DNA of 64,000 bases, taken from assembly GCF_000695255.1 (NCBI RefSeq), contig NZ_JMIB01000028.1:58719-122718 (forward strand), given 5' to 3'. Under the pieces are notes generated by a model that did not search any database, was not told where the DNA came from, and saw nothing but the letters and a program-made list of their open reading frames with translations. Shown here piece by piece: positions 9,321 to 17,927 of this stretch. Source of the DNA: Photobacterium galatheae (GTDB lineage: Bacteria; Pseudomonadota; Gammaproteobacteria; Enterobacterales; Vibrionaceae). Made by a program: the position numbers and the translations under genes. Each line of letters starts with the position of its first letter. Within the stretch, counting starts at the first letter, position 1.

Positions 9321-11105
9321 ATGGAAACCGCAAGTCCTTTTCGTTTGCCACGGAAAACCCCATTTGGGGTTGGTGAAAAACTGACTGAATGGGCAACTGG
9401 TTTGCACAGATTGAGTCGCTTTTATGCAGAACGTCCGGCCGGACAAGATACTGAGGCATTCCTTCGGTATACCCTGGATGTGCTTGGTATCGATTATCAG
9501 GTTGTCAAAGGCGGATGTCAGCATATTCCTGCACAGGGGGCAACGGTCGTTGTCGCGAACCATCCTCTGGGTTGTGCAGAAGGCGTGATTCTGGCGCAGA
9601 TTCTGCGTCAGATTCGTCCGGATGTAAAAATTCTTGCCAATCATTATCTGAAAAATGTCCCTGAACTTGATGCACTGTTTATCGGTGTGGATGTTTTTGA
9701 GGGGCAAGGTGCTGTTCGTGCGAATGCCAGGGCTTTACGCGAAGCGAACCGACACCTATCGGCTGGTGGGTTGCTGCTGATGTTCCCGGCTGGTGAAGTG
9801 TCTGTCTACGACAGAAAATCCGGACAGCTGCGAGATAAAGTCTGGAGTAAATCGGTCAGTCGTTTGATCCACAAACATAAAGCGACAACCGTCCCCGTGT
9901 TTATTGGCGGGCGGAACAGTCGTCAGTTTTATATGGCTGGCAAAGTTCACCCGATGCTGCGTACCCTGATGCTGGGCCGCGAAATGCTGAATAAGCGAGC
10001 CACTCAGATCCCGATTGCGATTGGTGAAAGTATTCGTTACAGCGAAGTCAAAAATATTCAGGACGATCAACAACTGGTGAATTACCTGAAGTTCAACACC
10101 TACCTGTTGGGTAATCAGACCAATCGAAGCGTGTCGGGCTTCATCTCAATGAAGCCAACCGCCCGGGTAATACCAGAAGCAGAACCGATTGACCCCCCTG
10201 TAGCGGCTGCTTTGCTGGAAGCAGATATCGCGAACCTCGGAGAAGCCGAGCGGATGCTTAGCAGTGGTGAGTTTGACGTCTATTGTGCCAGAGCCGCCCA
10301 AATTCCATCGGTTTTGAAAGAACTCGGTCGTATCCGCGAAATTAACTTTCGAGCGGTCGGCGAGGGAACCGGAAAATCGACAGATTTGGATGGGTTTGAT
10401 CAGAACTATCTTCATTTGTTTGTCTGGGACCGGCAGGCCAGAAAAATTGTGGGTGCGTATCGTTTAGGTCTGACCGATGAATTGATAGCTGCAAACGGCC
10501 TTGCAGGGCTTTACTCCCGGACGTTGTTCCGTTATGACGAACGCTTTATCGGGCAGTATGGTGCGTCGATTGAACTGGGACGTTCAGTGGTGGCAGAAGA
10601 ATACCAACGCAGTTTGAGTGCACTCTTACTACTGTGGAAAGGGATTTCAGCCTTTGTGTGTCGCCATCCGAAATATACCCATCTGTTTGGGCCGGTCAGT
10701 ATCAGTGATGAATATAGCCAGGAAGCCAGACAGTTAATGGCGACTTGTATGACAGTGCACCATTCGGATCAGGATAGTGCAAAGCTGGTGGCTCCGACTT
10801 ATCCGCTGGCAAGCGATCAACGTGTCTTCTGGCAGCCGGATATGCTGACGGCGCTGGCAGATGTACAGCTGTTATCGCGGGTGATAGCCCGTATGGATAC
10901 AGGGAAAAGTGTGCCGGTTTTGCTACGTCAGTATCTTGGCCTGAATGGCAAGCTGGTTTGTTTTAATGTGGATCCGGATTTCAATGATGCGCTGGACGGA
11001 CTCATTGTGGTTGATTTAACCCGGGTTCCGGAAAAAACACTGGCAAAATACATGGATCCGGAAAAGGCATCTGCGTATCTGGCTTATCACGATGGGAAAG
11101 CATAA
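9321..11105 (+). CDS. olsF: OlsF-type bifunctional ornithine lipid acyltransferase
   Basis: A two-domain acyltransferase of about 594 residues. The first half is PlsC/OlsA-like: acyltransferase motif I reads NHPLG with its His at residue 81, and FPAGEVS occupies the motif III region. The second half is an OlsB-like GNAT domain of the hemolysin-type family (YRLGLTDEL, ELGRSVV, PVSISDEYS). In OlsF the C-terminal domain puts a 3-hydroxyacyl chain on ornithine and the N-terminal domain adds the second acyl chain, giving phosphorus-free ornithine lipids; Vibrio cholerae has such an enzyme. I choose the ATG preceded by GGAG rather than the in-frame ATG at 9216, which has no ribosome site. No convincing Pho box was found upstream. 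Confidence 0.85.
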   Translation: METASPFRLPRKTPFGVGEKLTEWATGLHRLSRFYAERPAGQDTEAFLRYTLDVLGIDYQVVKGGCQHIPAQGATVVVANHPLGCAEGVILAQILRQIRPDVKILANHYLKNVPELDALFIGVDVFEGQGAVRANARALREANRHLSAGGLLLMFPAGEVSVYDRKSGQLRDKVWSKSVSRLIHKHKATTVPVFIGGRNSRQFYMAGKVHPMLRTLMLGREMLNKRATQIPIAIGESIRYSEVKNIQDDQQLVNYLKFNTYLLGNQTNRSVSGFISMKPTARVIPEAEPIDPPVAAALLEADIANLGEAERMLSSGEFDVYCARAAQIPSVLKELGRIREINFRAVGEGTGKSTDLDGFDQNYLHLFVWDRQARKIVGAYRLGLTDELIAANGLAGLYSRTLFRYDERFIGQYGASIELGRSVVAEEYQRSLSALLLLWKGISAFVCRHPKYTHLFGPVSISDEYSQEARQLMATCMTVHHSDQDSAKLVAPTYPLASDQRVFWQPDMLTALADVQLLSRVIARMDTGKSVPVLLRQYLGLNGKLVCFNVDPDFNDALDGLIVVDLTRVPEKTLAKYMDPEKASAYLAYHDGKA

Positions 11106-11115
11106 TCTCTGAAGG

Positions 11116-11556
11116 CTAACCCGCAGGCGGCATGTGCAGTTCTTCTGGTACAAAAGTCAGCACATGTTGCTCTGTGGTGAGTGTGAGCGTATTACTTTCC
11201 AGGGCCGTGGTATTCCATTGTTGCAGGGAGCTGACAACAACGGATTCTATGGTTGCAATTTCATTCTGAATGCAGGCCATTTTGGTTGACACGAAAGCGG
11301 TGATGCGAAACTGGTTGCCATTTTTAAGTTCAGCCAGTCCCATAAATTGATTACAGCCGCTGAATCCGGTTGCTTTGAACTGACTGTCCAGACTCAGGCC
11401 GATCGGGGAACGACTTTCAGCCTGAGACAGATCTCTGCCATCAATCTTGGTGAGCACCCAATCTTGCTGCAAATCTTTGGCGGTAAATCCTGCTTTTGGG
11501 GGCTGGTCACAGCCCAGAAGGCTCAGCAAGACTGCAAATAGGAACCACTTTTTCAT
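11116..11556 (-). CDS. META/HslJ-like domain lipoprotein
   Basis: A 146-residue lipoprotein precursor: MKKWFLFAVLLSLLGCDQ has the basic-hydrophobic signal and a lipobox (LLGC). The mature part fits the META domain (WVLTKIDGRDL near the start, ATGFSGCNQFMG in the middle, conserved Gly-Cys-Asn), as in HslJ, linked in other bacteria to stress and antibiotic tolerance. An ATG seven codons upstream (11577) is possible but would lengthen the signal. It converges on olsF, with the stop codons about 10 nt apart. No operon partner is evident. Confidence 0.8.
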   Translation of the reverse strand: MKKWFLFAVLLSLLGCDQPPKAGFTAKDLQQDWVLTKIDGRDLSQAESRSPIGLSLDSQFKATGFSGCNQFMGLAELKNGNQFRITAFVSTKMACIQNEIATIESVVVSSLQQWNTTALESNTLTLTTEQHVLTFVPEELHMPPAG

Positions 11557-11607
11557 CTGAGCGTCACTCGCAAGCATAGAGTCGATGTCCCTATTAATAG
11601 TAGCAGT

Positions 11608-11919
11608 TTACGCCTGCAGAAGCGGTAGCCCAGAGAGGCAAGCGCGACAAACACATTGGCCTTTAGGCAGGCCACTGGTGTCACGTTTCGCCAGTTCGAA
11701 ACACCAGCACTCCTGCTTGCCATCCTCAACACCGCAGTACGCGGGCTGTCCGCATAATATGCAGTCATGGGTCGTTTTCGTTCCCTGTATCTGAGCAATC
11801 GTCTGGGTGTGCGCTTCATCATTCATCAGTCGCCACTCACTAATTTCTTTCATGGTTCTCAGGCAGCCACGACAGATGCCTTCATGATTCTTACATTTTG
11901 CAACGCAAAGGGTTTTCAC
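11608..11919 (-). CDS. Cysteine-rich protein: DUF1289-like plus CWC domain
   Basis: A 103-residue protein with eleven cysteines, in two metal-binding-like modules. The N-terminal half (KCKNHEGICRGCLRTMKEISEW, then RLMNDEAHTQTIAQI) matches the DUF1289 pattern; the C-terminal half (CILCGQPAYCGV...CWCFELAKRD...GQCVCRACL) is the cysteine-rich CWC pattern. Translation starts at GTG. The function is unknown; iron-sulfur or zinc binding is an inference from the Cys spacing. It lies upstream of the META lipoprotein gene with a gap of about 50 nt and could be cotranscribed with it. Confidence 0.75.
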   Translation of the reverse strand: MKTLCVAKCKNHEGICRGCLRTMKEISEWRLMNDEAHTQTIAQIQGTKTTHDCILCGQPAYCGVEDGKQECWCFELAKRDTSGLPKGQCVCRACLSGLPLLQA

Positions 11920-12007
11920 GTGTTTGACTCACTGCAGTGAAAAGCGGGCATTCTACCCCAGGCCCACATAAAAGTAATGGCCTGAGGTCGTCGCACAGTC
12001 AGTTCGG

Positions 12008-14122
12008 TCAGCGTTTACGCCAGATCGTCATCTCCGAGACGGTATGCTGGAACTTCCGTTTGGTTTCACGAATCACAAACGGAATTTCTTTCACTGCAAT
12101 CAGTTCAAAGTAAGGGATAAGGGTTTCGGTTAAACCATCCAGGGTGGTGAAATTCTCCCCATTGACTTTGATCCCTCCCAGCCATTTGTCTTTGGGTGTG
12201 TATGCTTCAAGCCAGGTGTATGGTGAGGTTATCACGAGATAACCACCTTCCGTAATCCGGCCTGCGATGCTGGTCAGGAACGCTTTTGGATCGGCTAAGC
12301 GGTCCAGCAGATTTGAGGCGTAGATCAGATCATAGTTGCTGTACTGAGGCTTAAGGTTACAGGCATCACCTTGGCTGAAGTGAATTTTGTCTTTGAGATT
12401 CCGATACCCGAGGTCGTCGAGTGTGACACTCTTGAACTCCACCAGATCCCCTTCTGTGGGAATGGTGTAGCGCTTTTCTCCTTGTTCCAGCAGAGTATAG
12501 GCTTGCTGAATAAATCGGGCAGAAAAGTCGATACCGTCGACGTGATCAAATGTTTTCGCCAGCTCAAAACTGGCACGACCGACGGAACAGCCGATATCCA
12601 AAGCTCGATGTGTATGATGCAGAGAAATCTCTTGCAGACATTGTGAGACCCCATTCACGCAAAAATTCGTGACGTTGAAGTACGGGCTGCCGTAATGGAA
12701 TTCCAGGTATTGTGCAATCAGCTCGTTGGTTTCGTAGATGTTCAGATGCGTCATACTGTCCGGATCCTGTTTTGAAACTACATAGCGAAAACCGGCATGC
12801 TGATAAAAGTGGCGACGAAAGGCATAGCGTGACTCCGGAATGGTTTCGTTGCCGGTTGAAATCCAGGATCCGCCTTTCATCAAATTATGCTTGCCATCAA
12901 AGGTCGGGGTTGAGAAGTCATCATATAAAGGATGAACTTTGAAGCCCTGAAAGCCATCAATGGCTGTTTCTGTCCATTGCCAGACATTGCCGATGATGTC
13001 GCATAACCCATTGTGTTCAAAGCGATCTACCGGACATGAAGAGGCGAAGTAAGCCAGTTCAGTATTGCCCGGCACTTCCTGCCAGTCTGGTGAAGCTGTA
13101 TTTAAGTTGTTGCGGAGCAGATACCATTCGGCTTCAGTCGGCAAGCGGACAGGGAGTTGTTCTGTGTCTGCTTTCCAGTTACAAAACGCTTTGGCTTCTA
13201 ATTGATTGACTTCAACGGGCCAATTGAGCGGGAGTGGAATTTCATGACATAGGTTACGTTGTAACAGAACCCCGTCTCGCTCTATCCAAAATCGGGGCAT
13301 TTGTGCCTTTGTATATTGAAGCCAGGCAATCCCTTCTTCAGTCCAGTATCTTTCTTGCTGATAACCGCCATCTTTCACAAATGCCAGAAATTCCTGGTTA
13401 GAAACCAGGTATTTGCTGGTTTTGAAATCATCAACGTTGTATTGCTGCACACCATACTCATTATCCCAGCCATAGGTCTCTGCATCGTCTTGCTTTCCCA
13501 GGGTGATGGTGCGGCCAGATATGGCGACCAGCTGGTTTGTCGGCGCGTTTCCGGTTTCTTCACAAGGAGCCCATTGAGGGGAGGGCGTTAAGTCTGAAAG
13601 GGGAAGCTGGCGGATAATGACAGAGGTGGTTTCAAGGTGAATTCGTTCGTGTTCGATCCCCATCAGAATGACCCAGGCCGGATCATCTTCCTTGATGGGT
13701 AACGACAGTGGCATGGTGTCTATGAAGTGGTTCACAGTGGATTTCACTTGATCACGGTAACCACGGACTTCCTCAACACTTGGCCAATCGTAATGGGCAT
13801 CGTTCAGGTCATCCCAGGACATTTCATCGACACCAATGGCGAACATAGATTCAAAATGAGCGTTTAATCGTGTGCTGATGTATTTCCCCAGCTTTAACTT
13901 ATTGATATAAAAGACAGCTGTGTGGCCGAAGTAGAAAATTAAAGGGTGGCGAAGGGGTTCGGCTTTCTTGTAATAGGCTTGGTGATTGCTAATCAAAGAG
14001 AAAAGAGACTCATACACTTCCCATGTGTGGTTGAATGCGGCTTTTAATGCTTGCCGTTTGGCTTGTTCGGAGCTTCCGGTAAGTAACACACTTCTTGTTG
14101 CTGTTGTCGGAAATTGAACCAT
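12008..14122 (-). CDS. ovoA: 5-histidylcysteine sulfoxide synthase / 5-mercaptohistidine N-methyltransferase (OvoA)
   Basis: A 704-residue enzyme of ovothiol A biosynthesis. Residues 1-190 form a DinB-like domain with the iron-binding HX3HXE signature (EHERIHLE, about residue 155-165). Residues 200-450 are an FGE-sulfatase/EgtB-like domain (GNVWQWTET, KGGSWISTGNE). Residues 470-704 are a SAM-dependent methyltransferase (ALDIGCSVGRASFELA near residue 505). The enzyme couples cysteine to C5 of histidine with oxygen; the methyltransferase acts on the mercaptohistidine formed after C-S cleavage. The extra C-terminal methyltransferase separates OvoA from EgtB. All three domains look intact. The lyase OvoB is not in the window. 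Confidence 0.95.
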   Translation of the reverse strand: MVQFPTTATRSVLLTGSSEQAKRQALKAAFNHTWEVYESLFSLISNHQAYYKKAEPLRHPLIFYFGHTAVFYINKLKLGKYISTRLNAHFESMFAIGVDEMSWDDLNDAHYDWPSVEEVRGYRDQVKSTVNHFIDTMPLSLPIKEDDPAWVILMGIEHERIHLETTSVIIRQLPLSDLTPSPQWAPCEETGNAPTNQLVAISGRTITLGKQDDAETYGWDNEYGVQQYNVDDFKTSKYLVSNQEFLAFVKDGGYQQERYWTEEGIAWLQYTKAQMPRFWIERDGVLLQRNLCHEIPLPLNWPVEVNQLEAKAFCNWKADTEQLPVRLPTEAEWYLLRNNLNTASPDWQEVPGNTELAYFASSCPVDRFEHNGLCDIIGNVWQWTETAIDGFQGFKVHPLYDDFSTPTFDGKHNLMKGGSWISTGNETIPESRYAFRRHFYQHAGFRYVVSKQDPDSMTHLNIYETNELIAQYLEFHYGSPYFNVTNFCVNGVSQCLQEISLHHTHRALDIGCSVGRASFELAKTFDHVDGIDFSARFIQQAYTLLEQGEKRYTIPTEGDLVEFKSVTLDDLGYRNLKDKIHFSQGDACNLKPQYSNYDLIYASNLLDRLADPKAFLTSIAGRITEGGYLVITSPYTWLEAYTPKDKWLGGIKVNGENFTTLDGLTETLIPYFELIAVKEIPFVIRETKRKFQHTVSEMTIWRKR

Positions 14123-14322
14123 AGCTGCTTACTCTCCTGTCACAGTAAATCCTTTTCTGATGTGCTTGAACGTGCCCGTTTAGGTTCGCTGCACCAACTT
14201 TTCGGCTTTCACTGACGGTGCAACTTCAGCTCTCCAAGCACAAGCAAGCCCAAGTCGATGTCTTTTTTCTTGGGTTCTTGGGTTCTTGGGTCTTTAGGTT
14301 TTTGGTCTGAAGGCACAAACCA

Positions 14323-14346
14323 AAAGGCTCCCTTCTGGGAGCCTTT
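14323..14346 (-). terminator. Intrinsic terminator of the small secreted protein gene
   Basis: Perfect ten-base stem AAAGGCTCCC/GGGAGCCTTT with a TTCT loop. On the minus strand it runs into a T-rich tract, 24 nt after the stop at 14370. Confidence 0.8.
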
Positions 14347-14369
14347 AGTCTAACCACAAATTATTAAGC

Positions 14370-14681
14370 TTAGTTTTTACGTGAACCAGTAAAAGCATAA
14401 CGTGATGATTTTTTACCATCTTTTGTGGTTGCTTCAAACTTCACTGAACGAGAAGAGTTCAGTTGCAGTGGGATGAAGACTCGACCACGTTCATCGGTCG
14501 TATAGGTTTTGCGTTGTTGAGGGACGTTTGCAACAGACACTGATGCGTTCGCTGCTGGTTGGCCATTTTCAGTTACAGTAACCCAAGCACCATTGTTGGC
14601 ATCGGTTACACGGATGTCAGCAAGGGCTGATGTAGACATAAGCAGTACAGCTGTTGCAGTGAGTACTTTAAAGCTAGTCAT
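14370..14681 (-). CDS. Small periplasmic beta-sandwich-like protein, unknown function
   Basis: A 103-residue exported protein. The chosen ATG has GAGGTG seven bases upstream and gives a typical signal peptide (MTSFKVLTATAVLLMSTSALA, cut before DIRV). The mature 80 residues alternate beta-prone segments (AWVTVTENGQPAANASVSV, RGRVFIPLQL, VKFEATTKDG) with a pattern like carboxypeptidase regulatory or Ig-like folds (V-x-G-x-P-x-x-x-A-x-V). An ATG at 14714 would add eleven residues before the signal and is less likely. No close family is recognised. It has its own terminator, so it is probably monocistronic. Confidence 0.7.
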   Translation of the reverse strand: MTSFKVLTATAVLLMSTSALADIRVTDANNGAWVTVTENGQPAANASVSVANVPQQRKTYTTDERGRVFIPLQLNSSRSVKFEATTKDGKKSSRYAFTGSRKN

Positions 14682-15043
14682 AATATTCACCTCATTTATC
14701 AGTGGCAAAGCCATTGATTAGGTTGCGCCTAAATTTCTTAGGGTTAATTGTTACAGGGCTCTCACAATTAGACCTACTTAGTACCAAGAAATTTCAATCC
14801 TGTGTTAAGTCTATCCCAGTTTGGGTGGCCACTTCCTGTATCCGCTTGGTTCGTATGTCTGCCCACTTATTACCCTAGTGAATATAGTGATTGATAACTT
14901 AATCATTGCTTAACCATCATCATTATTATAGTAACCCGCAAAATGAACGGATGATTATTTCATTTCAGGGTGTAAATGAAGTGAATAATTTTGTGGTATT
15001 TTTTTGAGAAATGGTAATTTCTTGCGATAAGAAAGCCTGAATA
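14682..15043. other. Intergenic region, AT-rich, no gene seen
   Basis: 360 bases between two minus-strand genes. It is AT-rich, especially 14880-15010, and presumably carries the promoter of the small secreted protein gene. I found no reading frame with a ribosome site and no strong hairpin. Confidence 0.5.
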
Positions 15044-15586
15044 TCAGGCTTCGACTAAGGATGGAGACATCGCTTCATAATAAGATAAATCTTCTGTGAC
15101 CCGGTTGACCCGAATGGCATCTGGCTTCACGCAAACGAATGCTAGGCCAGCCTTTTCAAGCACTTTTCCTGGTTTTGGGTCCAGACGTCGGTGCTGAGCA
15201 AAGATTTTACAGAGCTTCAATTGCGTAAAACCAAAATGCACGATGCTCCGGGCAGCTTCGGTGCAATAACCCTGTTGCCAGAAAGGCACGCCGAGCCAGA
15301 AACCAAGCTGTGCTGTATTGTTTTGGATATGATGCAGGCCAATACTTCCGATGAGTTGTTCTGTGTCTTTTAGCGTGATTGCAAAAATCGCCAGAGTGCA
15401 TTGATCCCAACCTGCCAGGGCTCGTCCAATCCACTGACCAGCCATACCAGAATCATAAGGGTAGGGCACATTCGTTGTGCCTAATGCAATTTCAGGGGCG
15501 CCTGCCATTTTTTGAATGCGTCCCGCATCTGCCAGTTGTAGCGGACGGAGTAACAAACGTTCTGTTGTTAAGCTCGGTTGCTTCAT
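15044..15586 (-). CDS. RimJ/RimL-type GNAT N-acetyltransferase
   Basis: A 180-residue acetyltransferase of the RimJ/RimL branch: TTERLLLRPLQLADA at the N terminus, the acetyl-CoA region around AQLGFWLGVPFWQQGYCTEAARSIVHFGF, and the late segment RRLDPKPGKVLEKAGL in place of the usual N-x-x-S-x-x-v-l-e-k-x-G-F. These enzymes acetylate ribosomal protein N termini or small amines; the substrate cannot be named from sequence. It appears monocistronic. Confidence 0.82.
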   Translation of the reverse strand: MKQPSLTTERLLLRPLQLADAGRIQKMAGAPEIALGTTNVPYPYDSGMAGQWIGRALAGWDQCTLAIFAITLKDTEQLIGSIGLHHIQNNTAQLGFWLGVPFWQQGYCTEAARSIVHFGFTQLKLCKIFAQHRRLDPKPGKVLEKAGLAFVCVKPDAIRVNRVTEDLSYYEAMSPSLVEA

Positions 15587-15731
15587 CTTTCACTCCCGAT
15601 AACCGGATAGATAAAATAAAGCCTATATTAGATTTGTTTCATTTGGATTGAACTGAACCTGGATCAAAAATACGCGCATTGGGATCAGTGAAATGACAGA
15701 ATATCCACTGATCCTCGTCTGCTGCAGGGGT

Positions 15732-16556
15732 TCAGTCCTGGCCGGGTGGGCCAAACAACCGATAAAAGCGAGACTTCACTGACTGTTCCGGTGCCATAGC
15801 GCGATGAAAGATGTGTTTCCAATGGTGGAAGGTGGCTGTGACAGGATGCCAGCCGGTGAAATCTTCTCGGATGCCGTATCGGATCACTGTGTCGTCGTTT
15901 TCCGGGACGAAAGTCCCAAACATTTTGTCCCAGATAATCAAGACGCCGGCGAAGTTTTTATCAATGTACTCCGGGTTACGGGCGTGGTGGACTCTGTGGT
16001 GCGACGGGGTGTTAAAAATCAGCTCCAGCCAGCCTAAGCGATGAATGACCCGGGTATGTACAAAGAACTGAAAGGCCAGGTTGATCGCGACAATCAGAAC
16101 GACGGTTTCGGGAGGATAACCGATCAAAATTAAGGGCAGCCAGAAAAGCCACATGCCGGATATCGGATAGGTCAGGCTTTGTCGGAATGCTGTTGTGAAA
16201 TTCATGTGCTGTGATGAATGATGCACAATGTGTGAAGCCCACAACCAATTAATGTGATGTGAAGCCCGATGAAACCAGTAGTAGCAAAAATCCTGAAGTA
16301 TGAACGCGAGAGCCACAGTGCCGAAGGATAAGTGAAAATCAAATAGTCTGTATTGATAGAGCCAGAGAAAAAAGGGCATTAACAGCAGGGTGGCAATGAC
16401 ATCAGCAGTCTGGTGCAATCCCGCCAAAGTCAGGTTACAAACGACTTCTTTCCAGTGGTAATCCTGGCTCCCCTGAAGGCGGCGTAATCGTCGATATTCC
16501 CATACCATGACCAGGAAGAATAGGGGGCTGACGGCGAGTAAAATTAGCGCTTCCAT
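15732..16556 (-). CDS. Sterol desaturase / fatty acid hydroxylase family membrane protein
   Basis: A 274-residue integral membrane di-iron oxygenase. It has the three histidine boxes of the family: HRASHH, HIVHHSSQHMN and HHRVHHARN, placed between hydrophobic helices. Bacterial members hydroxylate or desaturate lipids; the substrate here is not evident. It overlaps the end of the SRPBCC gene by 13 nt, so the two are translated from one message and may act on related lipophilic compounds. Confidence 0.88.
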   Translation of the reverse strand: MEALILLAVSPLFFLVMVWEYRRLRRLQGSQDYHWKEVVCNLTLAGLHQTADVIATLLLMPFFLWLYQYRLFDFHLSFGTVALAFILQDFCYYWFHRASHHINWLWASHIVHHSSQHMNFTTAFRQSLTYPISGMWLFWLPLILIGYPPETVVLIVAINLAFQFFVHTRVIHRLGWLELIFNTPSHHRVHHARNPEYIDKNFAGVLIIWDKMFGTFVPENDDTVIRYGIREDFTGWHPVTATFHHWKHIFHRAMAPEQSVKSRFYRLFGPPGQD

Positions 16557-16987
16557 GACGATTCACCATATCGTGCAACGTTGATGAGTGCTTTCTGTAT
16601 GCTTTTTTTCAATAGCAGTTTGATGAGCCAGCCGGTTCCTTTCACTTTGGGTGAAAAACTAATACGGTACTGAATTCTACTGGTATCCGCATTCAGGCTT
16701 TGCACTTGGATCCAGCCGCCATGTTCTTGAACAGGACCACCATTTACGATTCTGTAATGCAAATGCTCGTTTTCTTTGTAGTCAATGACTTGTTCATCGA
16801 AAGTAAATGGGCCAGCTGAGACACGGCGTATGGCGCCAATCCCGTTGGGTTTGGGTTTTCCTGGTTTCACCAGGTGATAAGTCCCATCGAAGAAACGGCC
16901 AAGGTTTTGATGATCTGTTAATAACTCGAACAAGATTTTTTTTGGAGCCTGGGCAGATTGTTCCAGTAAGATAGTATGCACTGGCAT
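16544..16987 (-). CDS. SRPBCC (START-like) family protein
   Basis: A 147-residue protein with the polyketide-cyclase/START-like fold pattern: EQSAQAPKKILFELLTDHQNLGRFF at the start, a central GAIRRVSAGPFTFDEQVIDYKENEHLHYRI, and a C-terminal amphipathic helix (WLIKLLLKKSIQKALINVARY). Such proteins bind hydrophobic ligands in a helix-grip cavity. It is the first gene of a two-gene operon with the sterol-desaturase-like enzyme. Upstream lies an AT-rich inverted motif (GTTAAC...GTTAAC-like at 17000-17025) that may hold the promoter. Confidence 0.8.
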   Translation of the reverse strand: MPVHTILLEQSAQAPKKILFELLTDHQNLGRFFDGTYHLVKPGKPKPNGIGAIRRVSAGPFTFDEQVIDYKENEHLHYRIVNGGPVQEHGGWIQVQSLNADTSRIQYRISFSPKVKGTGWLIKLLLKKSIQKALINVARYGESSWKR

Positions 16988-17659
16988 GATCGATTCCTGT
17001 TAATTTGGTAACATTATGTTAACAGTGAATTTTATGATGTCAAATATGTCCAAAATGATAGTTTTCTTAATTTACAATGACTTACTCTGTTTTTCTCCAT
17101 TGGTTCTTCAATTTAGATAAGATTTTATATGCAGTTCGTTGTGAACTGGTGTGTCTGATTTGTTTATTCTGTTAACGTATTGATTCACATTGCTTTGTAA
17201 TTTGTATGATTTGCTGTTAAGTAAAATGTGAGCAAAAACTCACAAAAAAGGTCAAAAATACAGTTGAAAAAATTGCCCGTGGCTCTTATATTGATTTTGT
17301 TGATGTGGACTAGATGGTGATAACACTGAAAAAAACTTGGATAACCTGAGCCCCACGAAAGTTAATCAGCCCTGTATACAGCGTTTCCCAAAACGTTTTG
17401 AGAGGTTGGTTATCAAATCAGGAAATTCAGTAAGCAAGCCATCTCGCTTCATGATTATCTTACTTCCAGACCCTGAGTACTAAGGACACAACAGCGATCT
17501 GTTGGTGGTGTAGTTCAGGTTTGTTTTGGAATGAGTCACGTAAACGATATCCAAATGTCATTTTACTGTCATCGGTATTTGGATAAAGTGATACGGATTA
17601 GGTAGTAAAGCTTTGAATGAAATCTGGCTTTTTATCTATGTTTTATCGAGAGGTGAATT
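16988..17659. other. Long intergenic region with inverted repeats
   Basis: AT-rich, no convincing gene. Two dyads stand out: CAAAACGTTTTG, a perfect 12-bp palindrome at 17389-17400, and the hairpin TATCCAAAT/ATTTGGATA at 17548-17585. Together with the short reading frame and terminator-like stem downstream, this may be a transcribed non-coding locus. Confidence 0.45.
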
Positions 17660-17734
17660 ATGACAAATAGAAGCCGTAGACAATGGTTCTATTATCAATC
17701 GCAGTCTTCTAAGTCGAAACTAAGAAGTAGATAA
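17660..17734 (+). CDS. Putative 24-residue basic peptide with aromatic run
   Basis: ATG preceded by GAGAGGTG at five bases, one of the best ribosome-binding sites in the window, then 24 codons and TAA. The peptide begins MTNRSRRQWFYYQ, has a Trp-Phe-Tyr-Tyr run and ends in Ser/Lys/Arg-rich sequence. A perfect stem-loop lies 68 nt after the stop. No plus-strand gene follows for more than 4 kb, so it does not look like a leader peptide for a downstream operon. Translation is plausible; function unknown. Confidence 0.4.
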   Translation: MTNRSRRQWFYYQSQSSKSKLRSR

Positions 17735-17801
17735 CGTGTTTCGCACGTAAGCGACCCAAAGAAAACGATCAGATTGATAATTGATTCCAACCATTGAAAG
17801 T

Positions 17802-17834
17802 AGCCAGAAACACCCATGAATTGTGTTTCTGGCT
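17802..17834 (+). terminator. Terminator-like hairpin
   Basis: Perfect 12-base stem AGCCAGAAACAC/GTGTTTCTGGCT with a nine-base loop, followed by TAAGTGCTTTTAG. It would end a plus-strand transcript carrying the 24-residue frame. In the other direction it lies beyond the end of the LRR-like gene. Confidence 0.6.
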
Positions 17835-17927
17835 TAAGTGCTTTTAGAGCAATAGAATGTTCAAAAATTTTGAAAATTAGGTCTATAGGTAAGTGTTGTA
17901 GAGGCAAGGGTAAGTCGAATTCAGACG

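Noticed and set aside
12008..14122. EgtB (ergothioneine) assignment
   Set aside because: The C-terminal methyltransferase domain and overall length identify OvoA.
17695..17907. Minus-strand frame of 70 codons overlapping the 24-residue peptide
   Set aside because: TTG start without ribosome site, and it runs through a perfect terminator-like stem.
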